Shown one piece after another: positions 1 through 9,265 of a stretch of DNA of 64,000 nucleotides (position 1 is its first letter; each line of letters opens with the position of its first letter). Location: positions 620,001-684,000 of the forward strand of contig NZ_BMCM01000001.1 of the NCBI RefSeq assembly GCF_014635185.1. Direction: 5' to 3'. The position numbers and the translations under genes are program-made. The notes beneath the pieces were generated by a model. It was not told where the DNA came from, made no database searches, and saw nothing but the letters and a program-made list of their open reading frames with translations. The stretch comes from Microbacterium murale (lineage in GTDB: Bacteria; Actinomycetota; Actinomycetes; Actinomycetales; Microbacteriaceae).

Positions 1-1402
1 CGTGCGGTGTCGTGGGGTCTCGGGTGATCGAGACCACGAGCGTGTCCGGCAGCCCTTCGATGTCCTGCGCGTACGGGAATCCGAGAGTGGGCTCGGCCGG
101 CCAATGCTCGCACCCGTCACGCGCACCCGCGGTCACATCCACGCCGGGATCCATGAACGGTGCGCTCTCGTACGTCGCGGTGCGGAGCTCTCCGCCCTGC
201 TCCGGGGTGAGACGCTCTTCGTCCATGCAGTTGATGGCGTAGTTCGCCTCAGGCGTGTTCGGCCATTGCCCGCTCTCGCTGCGCGGACTGAACCCGTAGA
301 GCAGCTGCATCAGCTGATCTCCCCTGCCTTCGGTGACGACCTCGGTGATGCCGGCGATGATGGCCGGCCACGACGCCTGGTTGTAGAGCCCAGCGATCAT
401 GGCCCCGACCGCGTCATCGAAGTCCAGTTCTGTCTCCAGCGCGGGAATCGGATCGTCGCGCAGCGGCTGGAAGATCTCCTGGAACCTCGCCGTCGCCTGC
501 TCCGGATCCGTTCCGAGCGGGCAGTCGGGTTGCGTCGCGCACGAGGCGGCCAGCTCGTCGAACGCGGCCTGGAAGCCGGCGTATGCGTTCACCCGGGACT
601 CGAACGTGCCCTCGGACGGATCCCGACCGCCGTCCAGCAGCATCGCGCGCACGTTCTCCGGGAACATCTCCGCGTACACCGCGCCCAGACGTGTCCCGTA
701 GCTCTGACCGAAGTAGGTCAGCTCGTCTTCGCCGAGGGCCGCTCGGAGAACATCCATGTCGCGAGCGGTGTCCCTCGTTCCCATGTGGGTGAGCGCGTCG
801 ATACCACCCGACCCCTCGGCGCATTTCTCCATGATCGCCCTGGTGTCGTCTTCGGTGAACTCGACCGTGGTGCCCTGTGATCCCAGCGCCACCGTCCCGG
901 CATCCGCTTCCTCGTCTGTGTAGCAGTCCGCTGCGGGGATCGTGGAGCCGACGCCTCGCGGGTCGAACCCGACCACGTCGAAGGATTCGGTGATGGGGCT
1001 CTCGACCAGGCCCGCCGCCGTGATGATCGCGCCGGTCAGACCCGATCCACCAGGGCCCCCAGGATTGATCACCATCGGCCCGAGCGATTCCCCCCTGGCA
1101 GGCATGCGCAGCACCGCCACTGACGCGAGTTCGCCTTCTGGTTCGGCATAGTCAAGGGGCACGTCGAGACGGGCGCACTCCGCATCGGGCACAAGCCCCA
1201 ACAGCTTCTCGTCGTCATCGGTCACCGCGTAATCGGCGCCGCACGCCTCCCACGAGAGTTCCTGATCGTAGAAGGCGTCGAGATCCGCCGTGGATGAATC
1301 GGATGCGGTGTCCTCCGCCGGCGTCGGCGCGCAGGCCGCCAGCGACAGGGCCACGGCGAGCGCCCCGAAACCGGCGACGACGGGAAGCCCTCGCCGCCGC
1401 AT
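1..1402 (-). CDS. Secreted alpha/beta hydrolase, TAP-like (3' end outside window)
   Basis: The gene runs off the left edge, so only the first 467 codons are seen. The product starts with a lipoprotein signal ending in LSLAAC (lipid-modified Cys 24). It then shows the oxyanion-type segment NPGGPGGSG, the DPRGVG segment, the nucleophile motif GQSYGT (Ser 234), and near the visible end a DPTTPH segment that fits the catalytic Asp region of the C-terminal TAP-like domain. This family includes SCO7095-type exported proteases and tripeptidyl aminopeptidases of actinobacteria, so an exported exopeptidase or esterase anchored to the membrane is likely. The ATG follows GAAGAGAGA. It is divergent from the sugar dehydrogenase gene. 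Confidence 0.88.
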   Translation of the reverse strand, partial: MRRRGLPVVAGFGALAVALSLAACAPTPAEDTASDSSTADLDAFYDQELSWEACGADYAVTDDDEKLLGLVPDAECARLDVPLDYAEPEGELASVAVLRMPARGESLGPMVINPGGPGGSGLTGAIITAAGLVESPITESFDVVGFDPRGVGSTIPAADCYTDEEADAGTVALGSQGTTVEFTEDDTRAIMEKCAEGSGGIDALTHMGTRDTARDMDVLRAALGEDELTYFGQSYGTRLGAVYAEMFPENVRAMLLDGGRDPSEGTFESRVNAYAGFQAAFDELAASCATQPDCPLGTDPEQATARFQEIFQPLRDDPIPALETELDFDDAVGAMIAGLYNQASWPAIIAGITEVVTEGRGDQLMQLLYGFSPRSESGQWPNTPEANYAINCMDEERLTPEQGGELRTATYESAPFMDPGVDVTAGARDGCEHWPAEPTLGFPYAQDIEGLPDTLVVSITRDPTTPH

Positions 1403-1452
1403 GAATTCTCTCTTCGGTCGTCCTGCCTCGTTCACGTTCGTCCCTTCGTCAC

Positions 1453-1483
1453 GTTCCACACAGCACACACTGTGTTCTGGGAA
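1453..1483. promoter_or_regulatory. Nested inverted repeat between divergent genes
   Basis: ACACAG and CTGTGT form perfect 6-base arms around CACACA at 1458-1475, nested inside GTTCC (1453-1457) and GGAAC (1479-1483). It lies about 50 bases upstream of the hydrolase start and 66 upstream of the dehydrogenase start, so it could be an operator for both. The regulator is unknown. Confidence 0.35.
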
Positions 1484-1549
1484 CAGGGTCAAGTACCGGA
1501 GGCTGAGAAAGTATGCCCAGGGTCTGCGTTTCGCGCCTAGCCTGAGAAG

Positions 1550-2623
1550 ATGGCGACCTCCGCGATGTCTGCAACGCGCTGGGCAAAACTGCTGGTGCTG
1601 GTCCTCCCCCTCGCCGTGTCGACAGGTTGCGCTGCCGCCGATGACGTGGAGAATACAGCGCAGTCCGGGGCGCCGGCGACGTCCGAAGTCGTCGTCGACG
1701 GTCTGGACGCCCCGTGGTCCGTGGCGTTTCACGACACGACCGCGCTGGTCAGCGAACGCGACTCCGCGCGCATCCTCGAACTCGACGGCACGGGCGGCGC
1801 TCGCGAAGTCGCGGTGATCGAAGGCGTCGCTCCGGCCGGCGAAGGCGGACTCCTCGGCATCGCCGTTCACGATGATCATCTGTACGCCTACTACACGGCC
1901 GCTGACGAGAACCGCATCGACCGTTTCGAGCTGACCGGTGAGCCCGGGGCGTTGGGCCTCGGCGCTCCCGAGCGCGTGTTCGACGGCATCCCTGCCGCAG
2001 GCAATCACAACGGCGGCCGTATCGCCTTCGGTCCAGACGGCATGCTCTACGCGACGACCGGCGACGCCGGCGACCGGCAGAACGCACAGGATCTCGAGAG
2101 CCCAGGCGGCAAGATCCTCCGTCTCACACCCGACGGCGGGATTCCGGAGGACAATCCGTTCCCCGCGTCGCCCGTGTACAGCCTCGGACACCGCAACGCC
2201 CAGGGCATCGCGTGGGCAGGCGACGGCACCATGTATGCCAGCGAGTTCGGGCAGGACACCTGGGATGAGCTCAACGTGATCGAGCCGGGCGGCAACTACG
2301 GCTGGCCCGAAGTCGAGGGCATCGCCGAGCAGGACGACTTCATCGATCCGGTGCAGCAGTGGTCACCGCAGGACGCGAGCCCGAGCGGCATCGCCGTCGT
2401 GGGAGACGTGATCCTCATCGCGAGCCTCCGCGGCGAGCGCCTCCGCGAGGTTCCGCTCGCCGATCTCACCACCTCGACCGAGCACCTCGTCGGCGAGCAC
2501 GGGCGTCTGCGCGACGTCGTGCTCGCCCCCGACGGATCAACCTGGGTGATGACGAACAACACCGACGGACGAGGCGCCCCCGGGCCGGACGACGACCGGA
2601 TCCTCAGGGTCGCCATCGATTGA
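1550..2623 (+). CDS. PQQ-dependent sugar dehydrogenase family lipoprotein
   Basis: This 357-residue protein has a lipoprotein signal with lipobox STGC (Cys 27). The rest matches the soluble glucose dehydrogenase/HHIP beta-propeller family: GLDAPWSVAF at the N-terminal side, NHNGGRIAFGPDGMLY, GHRNAQGIAW, and SEFGQDTWDELN followed by PGGNYGWP. In this family such proteins oxidise aldose sugars with PQQ, but many actinobacterial members have no proven substrate. The ATG is preceded by GAGAAG. It is convergent with the symporter gene, only 15 bases away. Confidence 0.88.
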   Translation: MATSAMSATRWAKLLVLVLPLAVSTGCAAADDVENTAQSGAPATSEVVVDGLDAPWSVAFHDTTALVSERDSARILELDGTGGAREVAVIEGVAPAGEGGLLGIAVHDDHLYAYYTAADENRIDRFELTGEPGALGLGAPERVFDGIPAAGNHNGGRIAFGPDGMLYATTGDAGDRQNAQDLESPGGKILRLTPDGGIPEDNPFPASPVYSLGHRNAQGIAWAGDGTMYASEFGQDTWDELNVIEPGGNYGWPEVEGIAEQDDFIDPVQQWSPQDASPSGIAVVGDVILIASLRGERLREVPLADLTTSTEHLVGEHGRLRDVVLAPDGSTWVMTNNTDGRGAPGPDDDRILRVAID

Positions 2624-2638
2624 CGCCGCGCGAGCGGA

Positions 2639-4219
2639 TCACGCCGGTTCCGGCTGCGCCTCCGCCGTTCCTTCGGGACCTGCCGTCGGGATGATGTCCA
2701 GCGGCATCGTGCTGGTGTCGAGCAGTTCGTTCTCGTCCTGCTCGGCGACGAGTTCCTTGGCCTCGGCACGAGTCTCCACGCTCGGGAACGAGCCCTTCAA
2801 CGGCCGCTTCGCGGTCTCTTTCATCGACAGCATCGCCACACCGCCGAGCGCGGCGAAGAACATGATGTAGAACGCCGGCATGTAGGTGTTGCCGGTCAAG
2901 TCGATCAGCGCCTGGCTGAACAGCGGCGTCGTGCCGCCGAACAGCGACACCGCGACGTTGTAGGCGATCGCCATCGCTCCGAACCTGGATGCTGTCGGGA
3001 AGAGTGCAGGCAGCGCGGATGCCGAGATCGCGACGTAGAACGCGACGGGGATCGCCACCATCGCGAGGGCCAACATGACCGCCCACTCCTGGCCGATCTG
3101 CATCACGGTGAACGCCGGCACCATGAGCACGATCGTGGAGATCACGGCGATCCCGTACACGGGTCTGCGACCGATGCGGTCGGACAGCTTTCCGATCAGC
3201 GGCAGGCATGCACTCATCACGACCAGGACGGGCACCGTGGCGACGGCCGCCATCAGATTCGAGACGCCCACTTCGGTCTCGAGATACGTCGGCATGTAGC
3301 TGGTGAGCGCGTAGCCGGCCGTGTTGGTCGCCGACACCAGGGCGATGCCGATCAGCACCTCGCGCCAGTGGTGGCGGAAGATGCCGATGATGCCCTGGCG
3401 CGCAAGCGGGTCGTTCGGGTCCCCTTCGCGCTCCTCCTCCGGCTCCGCCTCGAATGCCGGGGTCTCGGGGATCTTCAGGCGGAACCAGATCGCCACGATG
3501 CCCAGCGGGATCGCGATCAGGAACGGGATGCGCCAGCCGAACTCGGTCATGGCATCCGGGCCCGCGTTCGCCTCGGCGATCCAGGTGGTCACCGCGACGA
3601 CCGATGCGCCGGCGGCGAAACCGATGTACGAGCCGACGTCGAGGAACGATGACCAGTAGCCGCGCGATCGGTCGGGCGAGAACTCGGAGACATAGGTGGT
3701 CGCCCCGGCGTACTCGCCTCCGGTGGAGAAGCCCTGCACCATCTTCAGCAGGTACAGCGGCACGATGGCCCACAGCCCGATCTGCGCCGAGGTCGGCAGC
3801 ACGCCGATCAGCGCGGTCGCGATCGCCATCATGGCCATCGTGAAGAACAGCACCCTCTGGCGCCCGATCCGGTCGCCGAGCGGACCCAGCACGATTCCGC
3901 CGAGCGGGCGCACCAGGAACGAGATCGCGAACCCGAACAGCGTCAGCAGCAGGCCGAGTCCGCCTGGCGCATCGCCTGTGAAGACCGTCGTCAGGGTGAC
4001 GGCGAGATAGCCGTAGACACCGAAGTCGAACCACTCCATGAAGTTTCCGACCACGGTGCCGGAGATCGCGATGCGCAGTTTCGACTTCTTGATGACGAGC
4101 ACGTCGTCGACTTCGAGTCGTCTGCGACGGACGATCGCCTTCTTGCCGCGCCGCGGACGCGCCTTCGGATCGGATGCCGCGGATCTGCCCGCGTCGGATG
4201 CAGGAGTGGTGTTCGACAT
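2639..4219 (-). CDS. MFS transporter, metabolite:H+ symporter (MHS/ProP-type)
   Basis: The 526-residue inner-membrane protein has 12 predicted membrane segments. Family marks are GNFMEWFDFGVYGYLA in the first helix, GPLGDRIGRQRVL in the loop between helices 2 and 3, and LIGKLSDRIGRRPV in the central loop. MHS proteins bring in osmolytes, carboxylates or aromatic acids with protons. The N-terminal 45 residues are a basic, charged extension. The start chosen (ATG at 4219) has AAGGGA seven bases upstream; the frame stays open further upstream but that stretch does not look coding. The substrate cannot be read from the sequence. Confidence 0.85.
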   Translation of the reverse strand: MSNTTPASDAGRSAASDPKARPRRGKKAIVRRRRLEVDDVLVIKKSKLRIAISGTVVGNFMEWFDFGVYGYLAVTLTTVFTGDAPGGLGLLLTLFGFAISFLVRPLGGIVLGPLGDRIGRQRVLFFTMAMMAIATALIGVLPTSAQIGLWAIVPLYLLKMVQGFSTGGEYAGATTYVSEFSPDRSRGYWSSFLDVGSYIGFAAGASVVAVTTWIAEANAGPDAMTEFGWRIPFLIAIPLGIVAIWFRLKIPETPAFEAEPEEEREGDPNDPLARQGIIGIFRHHWREVLIGIALVSATNTAGYALTSYMPTYLETEVGVSNLMAAVATVPVLVVMSACLPLIGKLSDRIGRRPVYGIAVISTIVLMVPAFTVMQIGQEWAVMLALAMVAIPVAFYVAISASALPALFPTASRFGAMAIAYNVAVSLFGGTTPLFSQALIDLTGNTYMPAFYIMFFAALGGVAMLSMKETAKRPLKGSFPSVETRAEAKELVAEQDENELLDTSTMPLDIIPTAGPEGTAEAQPEPA

Positions 4220-4436
4220 GGGTGATCCCTTCAGCCCTGTCCGTCGAACATGGCCTTGTAGCCCTGCCCGCCGACTTCGATGCCCTTCACGATACTCAGA
4301 CCCGATTCCATCGGCGACAACTCGTGCGGCGTTGCCCCTTCTCGCGGGTGATGGGCCCGGAGTGCCACGCAAGCCGATTGCAGGTCGGTACCTGGGGAGG
4401 ACGTGCCCGCCGACCCCGCTCCGTAGCGTTGACGAC

Positions 4437-5363
4437 ATGATCACAGCAGAAGGCCTCACGAAGAGGTTCGGAGACAAGACCGCGGTGCAGGACGTGTCGT
4501 TCACGGTGCAGCCGGGAACCGTCACAGGGTTCCTCGGCCCCAACGGCGCCGGCAAGTCCACCACGATGCGCATGATCGTCGGCCTCGACAAGCCCACTTC
4601 GGGCCGGACGACGGTGAACGGCAAGGAGTACCGACGCCTGCGCGCACCGCTCACCGAGGTCGGGGTGCTCCTCGACGCGAAGGCCGTGCACACCGGCCGT
4701 ACAGCCAGGAACCATCTTCGAGCGATGGCGGCGACCCACGGCATCCCGTCGTCGCGGGTCGACGAGGTCATCGATCTCGCCGGTATCGGCTCGGTCGCCC
4801 GTAAACGCGCGGGCAAGTTCTCACTGGGCATGGGTCAGCGGCTCGGCATCGCCTCGGCGCTCCTCGGCGACCCGCACACGCTCATCCTCGACGAGCCGGT
4901 CAACGGCCTCGACCCGGAGGGCGTCCGGTGGGTGCGTCAGTTCGTCCGCTTCGCCGCGTCCGAGGGCCGCACCGTGCTGCTGTCCAGCCATCTCATGAGC
5001 GAGATGGCGCAGACGGCGGATCACGTGATCGTGATGGGTCGCGGACGAGTACTGGCGGATGCCCCGTTGAATGAACTCGTCCGGTCCTGGACCGCCACGA
5101 CGGTGCGGGTCCGAAGCCCCCGTGTGGCGGATCTCGCATCCGCGGTCGCCGCCGCGGACGTCGAGATCGTCAGCACGAGCCCGGATTCGCTCGAGATCGT
5201 CGGGCTCCCGGCATCCCGCATCGGCGACATCGCCGCCGACCGAGGCATCCCCCTGCACGAGCTCACGCCCAGCAACGGCTCGCTCGAGGACGCCTACCTC
5301 GCACTCACCGGCGAATCGGTCGAGTACCGTTCCGCCGAATATCCCGCAAAGGAACTCGCATGA
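4437..5363 (+). CDS. ABC transporter ATP-binding protein (ABC-2 type export)
   Basis: This 308-residue nucleotide-binding subunit has Walker A GPNGAGKST, signature FSLGMGQRLG, Walker B TLILDEP with the D-loop NGLDP, and the switch His in LLSSHLMSEM. The family (bacitracin/antibiotic-type ABC-2 exporters) acts with a separate membrane subunit, which is the next gene and overlaps by four bases. I chose the ATG at 4437 because the reading frame upstream of it lies over the intergenic region. The downstream sensor-regulator pair suggests the transporter is induced by a membrane or drug signal. Confidence 0.9.
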   Translation: MITAEGLTKRFGDKTAVQDVSFTVQPGTVTGFLGPNGAGKSTTMRMIVGLDKPTSGRTTVNGKEYRRLRAPLTEVGVLLDAKAVHTGRTARNHLRAMAATHGIPSSRVDEVIDLAGIGSVARKRAGKFSLGMGQRLGIASALLGDPHTLILDEPVNGLDPEGVRWVRQFVRFAASEGRTVLLSSHLMSEMAQTADHVIVMGRGRVLADAPLNELVRSWTATTVRVRSPRVADLASAVAAADVEIVSTSPDSLEIVGLPASRIGDIAADRGIPLHELTPSNGSLEDAYLALTGESVEYRSAEYPAKELA

Positions 5364-6172
5364 CCACCACAGCCGCACCGGCGATGCGCACACGAGCAGC
5401 CTCGCCGTACCGTCTCACCTTCGGGCGCCAACTGCGCAGCGAATGGATCAAGCTCTCGACCCTCCGCTCCACGTGGTGGTCGATCGGCATCACCGCCGTC
5501 GTCACGATCGGCGTCGCCCTGCTGATCGCGCAGTCGATGGACGTTCCCGGCTTCGAACCGATCCAGGCCGTCGTCTCGCCCGTGCAGTTCACGATGCTGC
5601 TCGCCGGCGTGCTGGGTGTCATCGCCGTCACCGGCGAGTACTCGACGGGGATGATCCGCTCCACACTCGCGGCCGATCCGGTGCGCGGCTCCGTCCTCGC
5701 AGCCAAGGCGATCGTCATCGCGGTGTTCCTCTTCATCGCATCGCTGGTCATCTCGCTCGCCGCAGCGCTCGCGGTGTCGCCGATCTTCGCGTCCAGGGAT
5801 ATGCCGTTCCCCTGGGGCACCCCGGCGGACTCGATCCTGCCGATCTTCGCCGCGGCCGTGTCGATGGCGGTGTTCGCCCTGATCGGCGTCGCGTTCGGCT
5901 TCATCCTGCGCTCCGGTGCGGGTGCGATCGCCGCGACCGTCGGGCTGCTGTTCATCCTTCCGATCGTGATGAACATCTTCGCGATGCCCGGAGACGAGTG
6001 GCGCTGGATCATCGATGTCTCGAACCACCTGCCGATGTCGGCCGCGCAGAGTGCGATCCTTCCCCAGGACGGCTGGGGACTTCCCGTCGGCGAGGCATAT
6101 CTGACGCTCGGAGCATGGGTCGCAGCGGGGATGCTGTCGGCCTGGGCCGTGCTGCGCACCCGCGACGCGTGA
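5360..6172 (+). CDS. ABC-2 transporter permease
   Basis: This 270-residue protein has about six hydrophobic segments and the usual start of ABC-2 permeases, FGRQLRSEWIKLSTLRSTWWS, followed by a long membrane domain with VITGEYSTGMIRSTLA-like sequence after the second segment. Its ATG overlaps the stop codon of the ATPase gene (ATGA), which fits translational coupling of the two subunits. The exported compound is unknown. Confidence 0.88.
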   Translation: MTTTAAPAMRTRAASPYRLTFGRQLRSEWIKLSTLRSTWWSIGITAVVTIGVALLIAQSMDVPGFEPIQAVVSPVQFTMLLAGVLGVIAVTGEYSTGMIRSTLAADPVRGSVLAAKAIVIAVFLFIASLVISLAAALAVSPIFASRDMPFPWGTPADSILPIFAAAVSMAVFALIGVAFGFILRSGAGAIAATVGLLFILPIVMNIFAMPGDEWRWIIDVSNHLPMSAAQSAILPQDGWGLPVGEAYLTLGAWVAAGMLSAWAVLRTRDA

Positions 6173-6213
6173 CAGCGCGACGCCGCGAAGCACCGACGCG
6201 TAGAGTCGAGGCC

Positions 6214-7497
6214 GTGTCGAAACAGCGCAGCCGCAGCGCCTTCTCCAGCGAGGAGGAGGAGCTGCGGCTTCCGCGTCCCCCTGGCATCATCCGCCGCTTC
6301 TGGGCGCGACATCCGGTCTTCGCCGACGTCCTCATCGCGGTCGTGTGCCTTCTCCTCTCGATCGCACCGGCGACGGTCTTCACCACGTACGGCACACCGC
6401 CCGATGGCGGCGCCGTCATCGCCAACATCGTCATCGTGGCCTTGGTCGTGGTCACCTGCGCTCTGCTGCTGCGCCGCCGCCAGTGGCCGGTCGTCGTATC
6501 CGTTTCCGCGTACACCGTGGCGATCGCCTACCTGTTCGTCCTGGACCCCACCGGGGGTCCCCTCCTTCTCGTGACCAGCTACGCGCTTGCGGTCTACCGC
6601 TCAACTCGCGCCGCCTGGATCGGGCTGGCAATCGGCATCGGCTCACTGACTCTGGTCTCTCTGCTCCTCCAGATGACCGGAGCCATCACACTCCAGATCG
6701 CGCTGAACGGCGTCCTCGGTCAGCTCGTCCTCGCCCTCATCGGAACGCTCATCGGTGTGAACGTCGGTGGCCGCAAGCGCTATATCGAGGCGGTGATCGG
6801 CCGGTCCAGACAGCTCCTGACCGAACGCGACCAGCAGGCGCAGATCGCGGCATCCGCAGAGCGCGCCCGCATCGCGCGCGAGATGCACGACATCGTCTCG
6901 CACTCCCTCACCGTGATCGTCGCGCTGTCGGAGGGCGCAGCGGCGACGGGCGATCAGGAACGCGCGAGGGATGCCGCGACCGCTGCCGCCGCGACCGCCC
7001 GCGGTGCTCTCGCCGAGATGCGATCCATGCTCGGGGTGCTGCGGGACGGCGAATCGGACGTTCCGCTCGCACCGACCGAATCGGTGTCGCCGAACACCAC
7101 CGTCGCCGCCGCTCAGAACGCCGGCTACCCCGTCACGCTCACCACCACGGGTGAGCCGCACGTGCCGCCGGCCGTGGGCTTCGCGATCGGCAGGATCGTG
7201 CAGGAGGGGATCACCAACGCCATGCGACATGCCAGGAGTGCAACGAAGATCGCCGTGCGCGTGGACTACTCAACCGATCCGGTCGTCATCGAGATCCGCA
7301 ATGACGGCGTCGCCGGTCCGGCCGGCAGGACGGGCTACGGGCTGCGCGGGCTGCGCGAACGTGCCGCCCACGTGAACGGCACGGTGCATTCCGCCCCGGT
7401 CGGCGACGGCAGCTGGTTGCTGCGCGCCGAGTTGCCAGCGGCATCCGGACCGAACACCACCGACATCGCCACCGACGCAGCAGAGGATGCACAGTGA
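6214..7497 (+). CDS. Sensor histidine kinase (HisKA_3 / NarX-DesK type)
   Basis: Roughly the first 200 residues of this 427-residue kinase form an N-terminal sensor region with six or so membrane helices. The dimerisation domain carries the phospho-acceptor in REMHDIVSHS (His 225), and a HATPase_c domain shows GRIVQEGITNAMRHA and GYGLRGLRERA. I chose the GTG at 6214; the frame is open far upstream but that part overlaps the ABC genes in another frame. It is partnered with the response regulator that starts inside its stop codon. Confidence 0.88.
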   Translation: MSKQRSRSAFSSEEEELRLPRPPGIIRRFWARHPVFADVLIAVVCLLLSIAPATVFTTYGTPPDGGAVIANIVIVALVVVTCALLLRRRQWPVVVSVSAYTVAIAYLFVLDPTGGPLLLVTSYALAVYRSTRAAWIGLAIGIGSLTLVSLLLQMTGAITLQIALNGVLGQLVLALIGTLIGVNVGGRKRYIEAVIGRSRQLLTERDQQAQIAASAERARIAREMHDIVSHSLTVIVALSEGAAATGDQERARDAATAAAATARGALAEMRSMLGVLRDGESDVPLAPTESVSPNTTVAAAQNAGYPVTLTTTGEPHVPPAVGFAIGRIVQEGITNAMRHARSATKIAVRVDYSTDPVVIEIRNDGVAGPAGRTGYGLRGLRERAAHVNGTVHSAPVGDGSWLLRAELPAASGPNTTDIATDAAEDAQ

Positions 7498-8147
7498 CCG
7501 ACCCCATCCGCGTACTTCTCGTCGACGACCAGGAACTGATCCGCGTCGGGTTCCGACTGGTGCTGGAGGCGGAGCCCGACATGGTCGTCGTCGGCGAAGC
7601 CGGTGAAGGTGAGGCCGCGATCGCACGGTCGCGGGACCTCCGCCCGGACGTGGTGCTGATGGACATCCGGATGCCGGGAGTCGACGGCATCGCCGCGACC
7701 GAGGCGATCGTAGAAGCGCTTCCCGAAACACGAGTGCTCGTTCTGACCACGTTCGACCTCGATGAGTACGCGTTCGGCGCGATCCGCGCGGGCGCGAGCG
7801 GATTCCTCCTCAAGGATGCGCAGCGGCACGAGCTGACCTCGGCCGTGCGAGCTGTGCATCGAGGCGACGCCGTGCTCGCGCCGCGCGTCACCCGCCGGCT
7901 GCTCGGGCATCTCGGACCGCAGATCACACCGATGAGCGACGAGCCCGATCCCACTTCTTCGCTGACAGAGCGCGAGCGCGATGTGTTCCTCGCCATCGCT
8001 CGCGGTCTCACGAACATGGAGATCGCTCAGAGCCTGTTCCTGAGCGAGTCCACGGTCAAGACCCACGTCGGTCGCGTGCTGATGAAGCTCGAGGCACGCG
8101 ACCGCATCCAGGCTGTCATCCTGGCGCACCGGTACGGTCTGGCGTGA
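7494..8147 (+). CDS. Response regulator, NarL/FixJ (LuxR-type HTH)
   Basis: The N-terminal receiver domain of this 217-residue protein begins with VLLVDDQ, has the phosphorylation site in VVLMDIRMPG (Asp 57) and the conserved Lys in FLLKDA. The C-terminal LuxR-type helix-turn-helix reads LTERERDVFLAIARG to STVKTHVGRVLMKL. It starts with GTG overlapping the kinase stop (GTGA). The pair probably controls the ABC-2 exporter genes just upstream, as in many LiaRS-like cell-envelope systems; the target is inferred from position only. Confidence 0.92.
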   Translation: MTDPIRVLLVDDQELIRVGFRLVLEAEPDMVVVGEAGEGEAAIARSRDLRPDVVLMDIRMPGVDGIAATEAIVEALPETRVLVLTTFDLDEYAFGAIRAGASGFLLKDAQRHELTSAVRAVHRGDAVLAPRVTRRLLGHLGPQITPMSDEPDPTSSLTERERDVFLAIARGLTNMEIAQSLFLSESTVKTHVGRVLMKLEARDRIQAVILAHRYGLA

Positions 8148-8151
8148 GAGG

Positions 8152-9084
8152 TCAGGCCGCGCGGTCCCGACCATCCCTGATGCCGCGACGCCAATCCCGC
8201 GGCGTCACGCCGTGCACGCGCCGGAACGCTCGTGTGAAGGTGGTCAGGTCGCTGAACCCCGCCTCGTACGCGACCCACTCGATCGTGCGATCCGGTGCGT
8301 CGCGCAGCAGCCGCTCGGCGATACGCAGACGCTCGGCACGCAGCACCGACGCCGGCGACAGTCCAACCATCTCGAACACCTGGTAGAGGCGGCGTCGCGA
8401 GACGAAGTGCTCTCTCGCGACCGCATCCATATCCAGACCCGCCACCGTCGCGTTCGTGCGCAGGTACTCCTGCACCGCATGGCGCAATCCCCGTGAGGTA
8501 CGAGGCACGCTGCTGCCCTCACCGAATGAGGAGCGGATCATCACAGCCGCGAGATCGCGCACGGTGTCGCCGACTTCCGCCGTGGCGCCGTCCGGAAGCG
8601 CGTCGACATACGAGAAGAGATTCCTGGCGGCCGGTGCTCGCCATCCACTGGGCAGCGCGAGTCGCCGCATGGCGTCCTCCACCATCATCCGCGGAAGGCC
8701 GAGCGACGCCCGCGACACCTGCACGATGAGCTGCTGCTGGCCGGGTGGCGAGTAATCCAGGTAGTACGGCCGATCGGTCGCATAGATGCTCACCGACCCT
8801 GGACGCACCGCGGCGGATCCGCCGCCTGCGGCGACCGTGCCAGACGAAGACCGCTGAAGCGAGAGGTGCAGGTCATCGCTGTGTGCATGGTGGGCCAGGC
8901 TCTCGGTGCGATCCGCACTTGTACCGCTCGTGGTCACAAGCGCGACGGAGACCCGCTCGTCCAGCCCGGTGTGCTCCATCCGTCCCTGGAAGTAGGGCTC
9001 GAATCCCGCACACCGCAACGGCACGAAGCATCCGCTGACGACCGTCTCCCAGTCATCGGCGCTCTCCACTTCGAGAACAACCAC
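8152..9084 (-). CDS. AraC-family transcriptional regulator
   Basis: The N-terminal 180 residues of this 310-residue regulator resemble the AraC-binding-like (cupin) sensor of the XylS/AlkS-type group, including DLHLSLQRSSSG. The C-terminal 100 residues form the double helix-turn-helix, ending in FSDLTTFTRAFRRVHGVTPRDWR. The GTG at 9084 is used; the nearby ATG is out of frame. It is divergent from an aldehyde dehydrogenase gene and an ABC importer. The 181-base region between them holds three direct repeats typical of AraC binding, so it probably activates that operon in response to the imported compound. Confidence 0.88.
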   Translation of the reverse strand: MVVLEVESADDWETVVSGCFVPLRCAGFEPYFQGRMEHTGLDERVSVALVTTSGTSADRTESLAHHAHSDDLHLSLQRSSSGTVAAGGGSAAVRPGSVSIYATDRPYYLDYSPPGQQQLIVQVSRASLGLPRMMVEDAMRRLALPSGWRAPAARNLFSYVDALPDGATAEVGDTVRDLAAVMIRSSFGEGSSVPRTSRGLRHAVQEYLRTNATVAGLDMDAVAREHFVSRRRLYQVFEMVGLSPASVLRAERLRIAERLLRDAPDRTIEWVAYEAGFSDLTTFTRAFRRVHGVTPRDWRRGIRDGRDRAA

Positions 9085-9150
9085 GTTCGCCTCCCAGTGG
9101 CATGGAGCCTACCCCGCAGCGCGGCAGGTTACGAGAAACGCTGACCGCAC

Positions 9151-9208
9151 TGCACAAAACGCCGATTCGAGGAGTGCACACAACGCCCACCGCGGTGCAC
9201 GGAACGCC
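9151..9208 (+). promoter_or_regulatory. Three direct repeats, candidate AraC-type operator
   Basis: The 13-base element TGCACAAAACGCC (9151), TGCACACAACGCC (9175) and TGCACGGAACGCC (9196) recurs with spacings of 24 and 21 bases, close to two helical turns. It lies 58 bases upstream of the aldehyde dehydrogenase start and beside the AraC gene. AraC-type activators bind such direct repeats. Confidence 0.6.
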
Positions 9209-9265
9209 GGAACAGCAGGTGGCACCCGGGGCGAGTCTGGTGGTCACCGAAACGACGGGAGAGAG

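Noticed and set aside
5071..6213. Long N-terminal extension of the histidine kinase
   Set aside because: It overlaps the ABC ATPase and permease genes and reads as Arg/Pro-rich shadow sequence; the GTG at 6214 gives a normal kinase.
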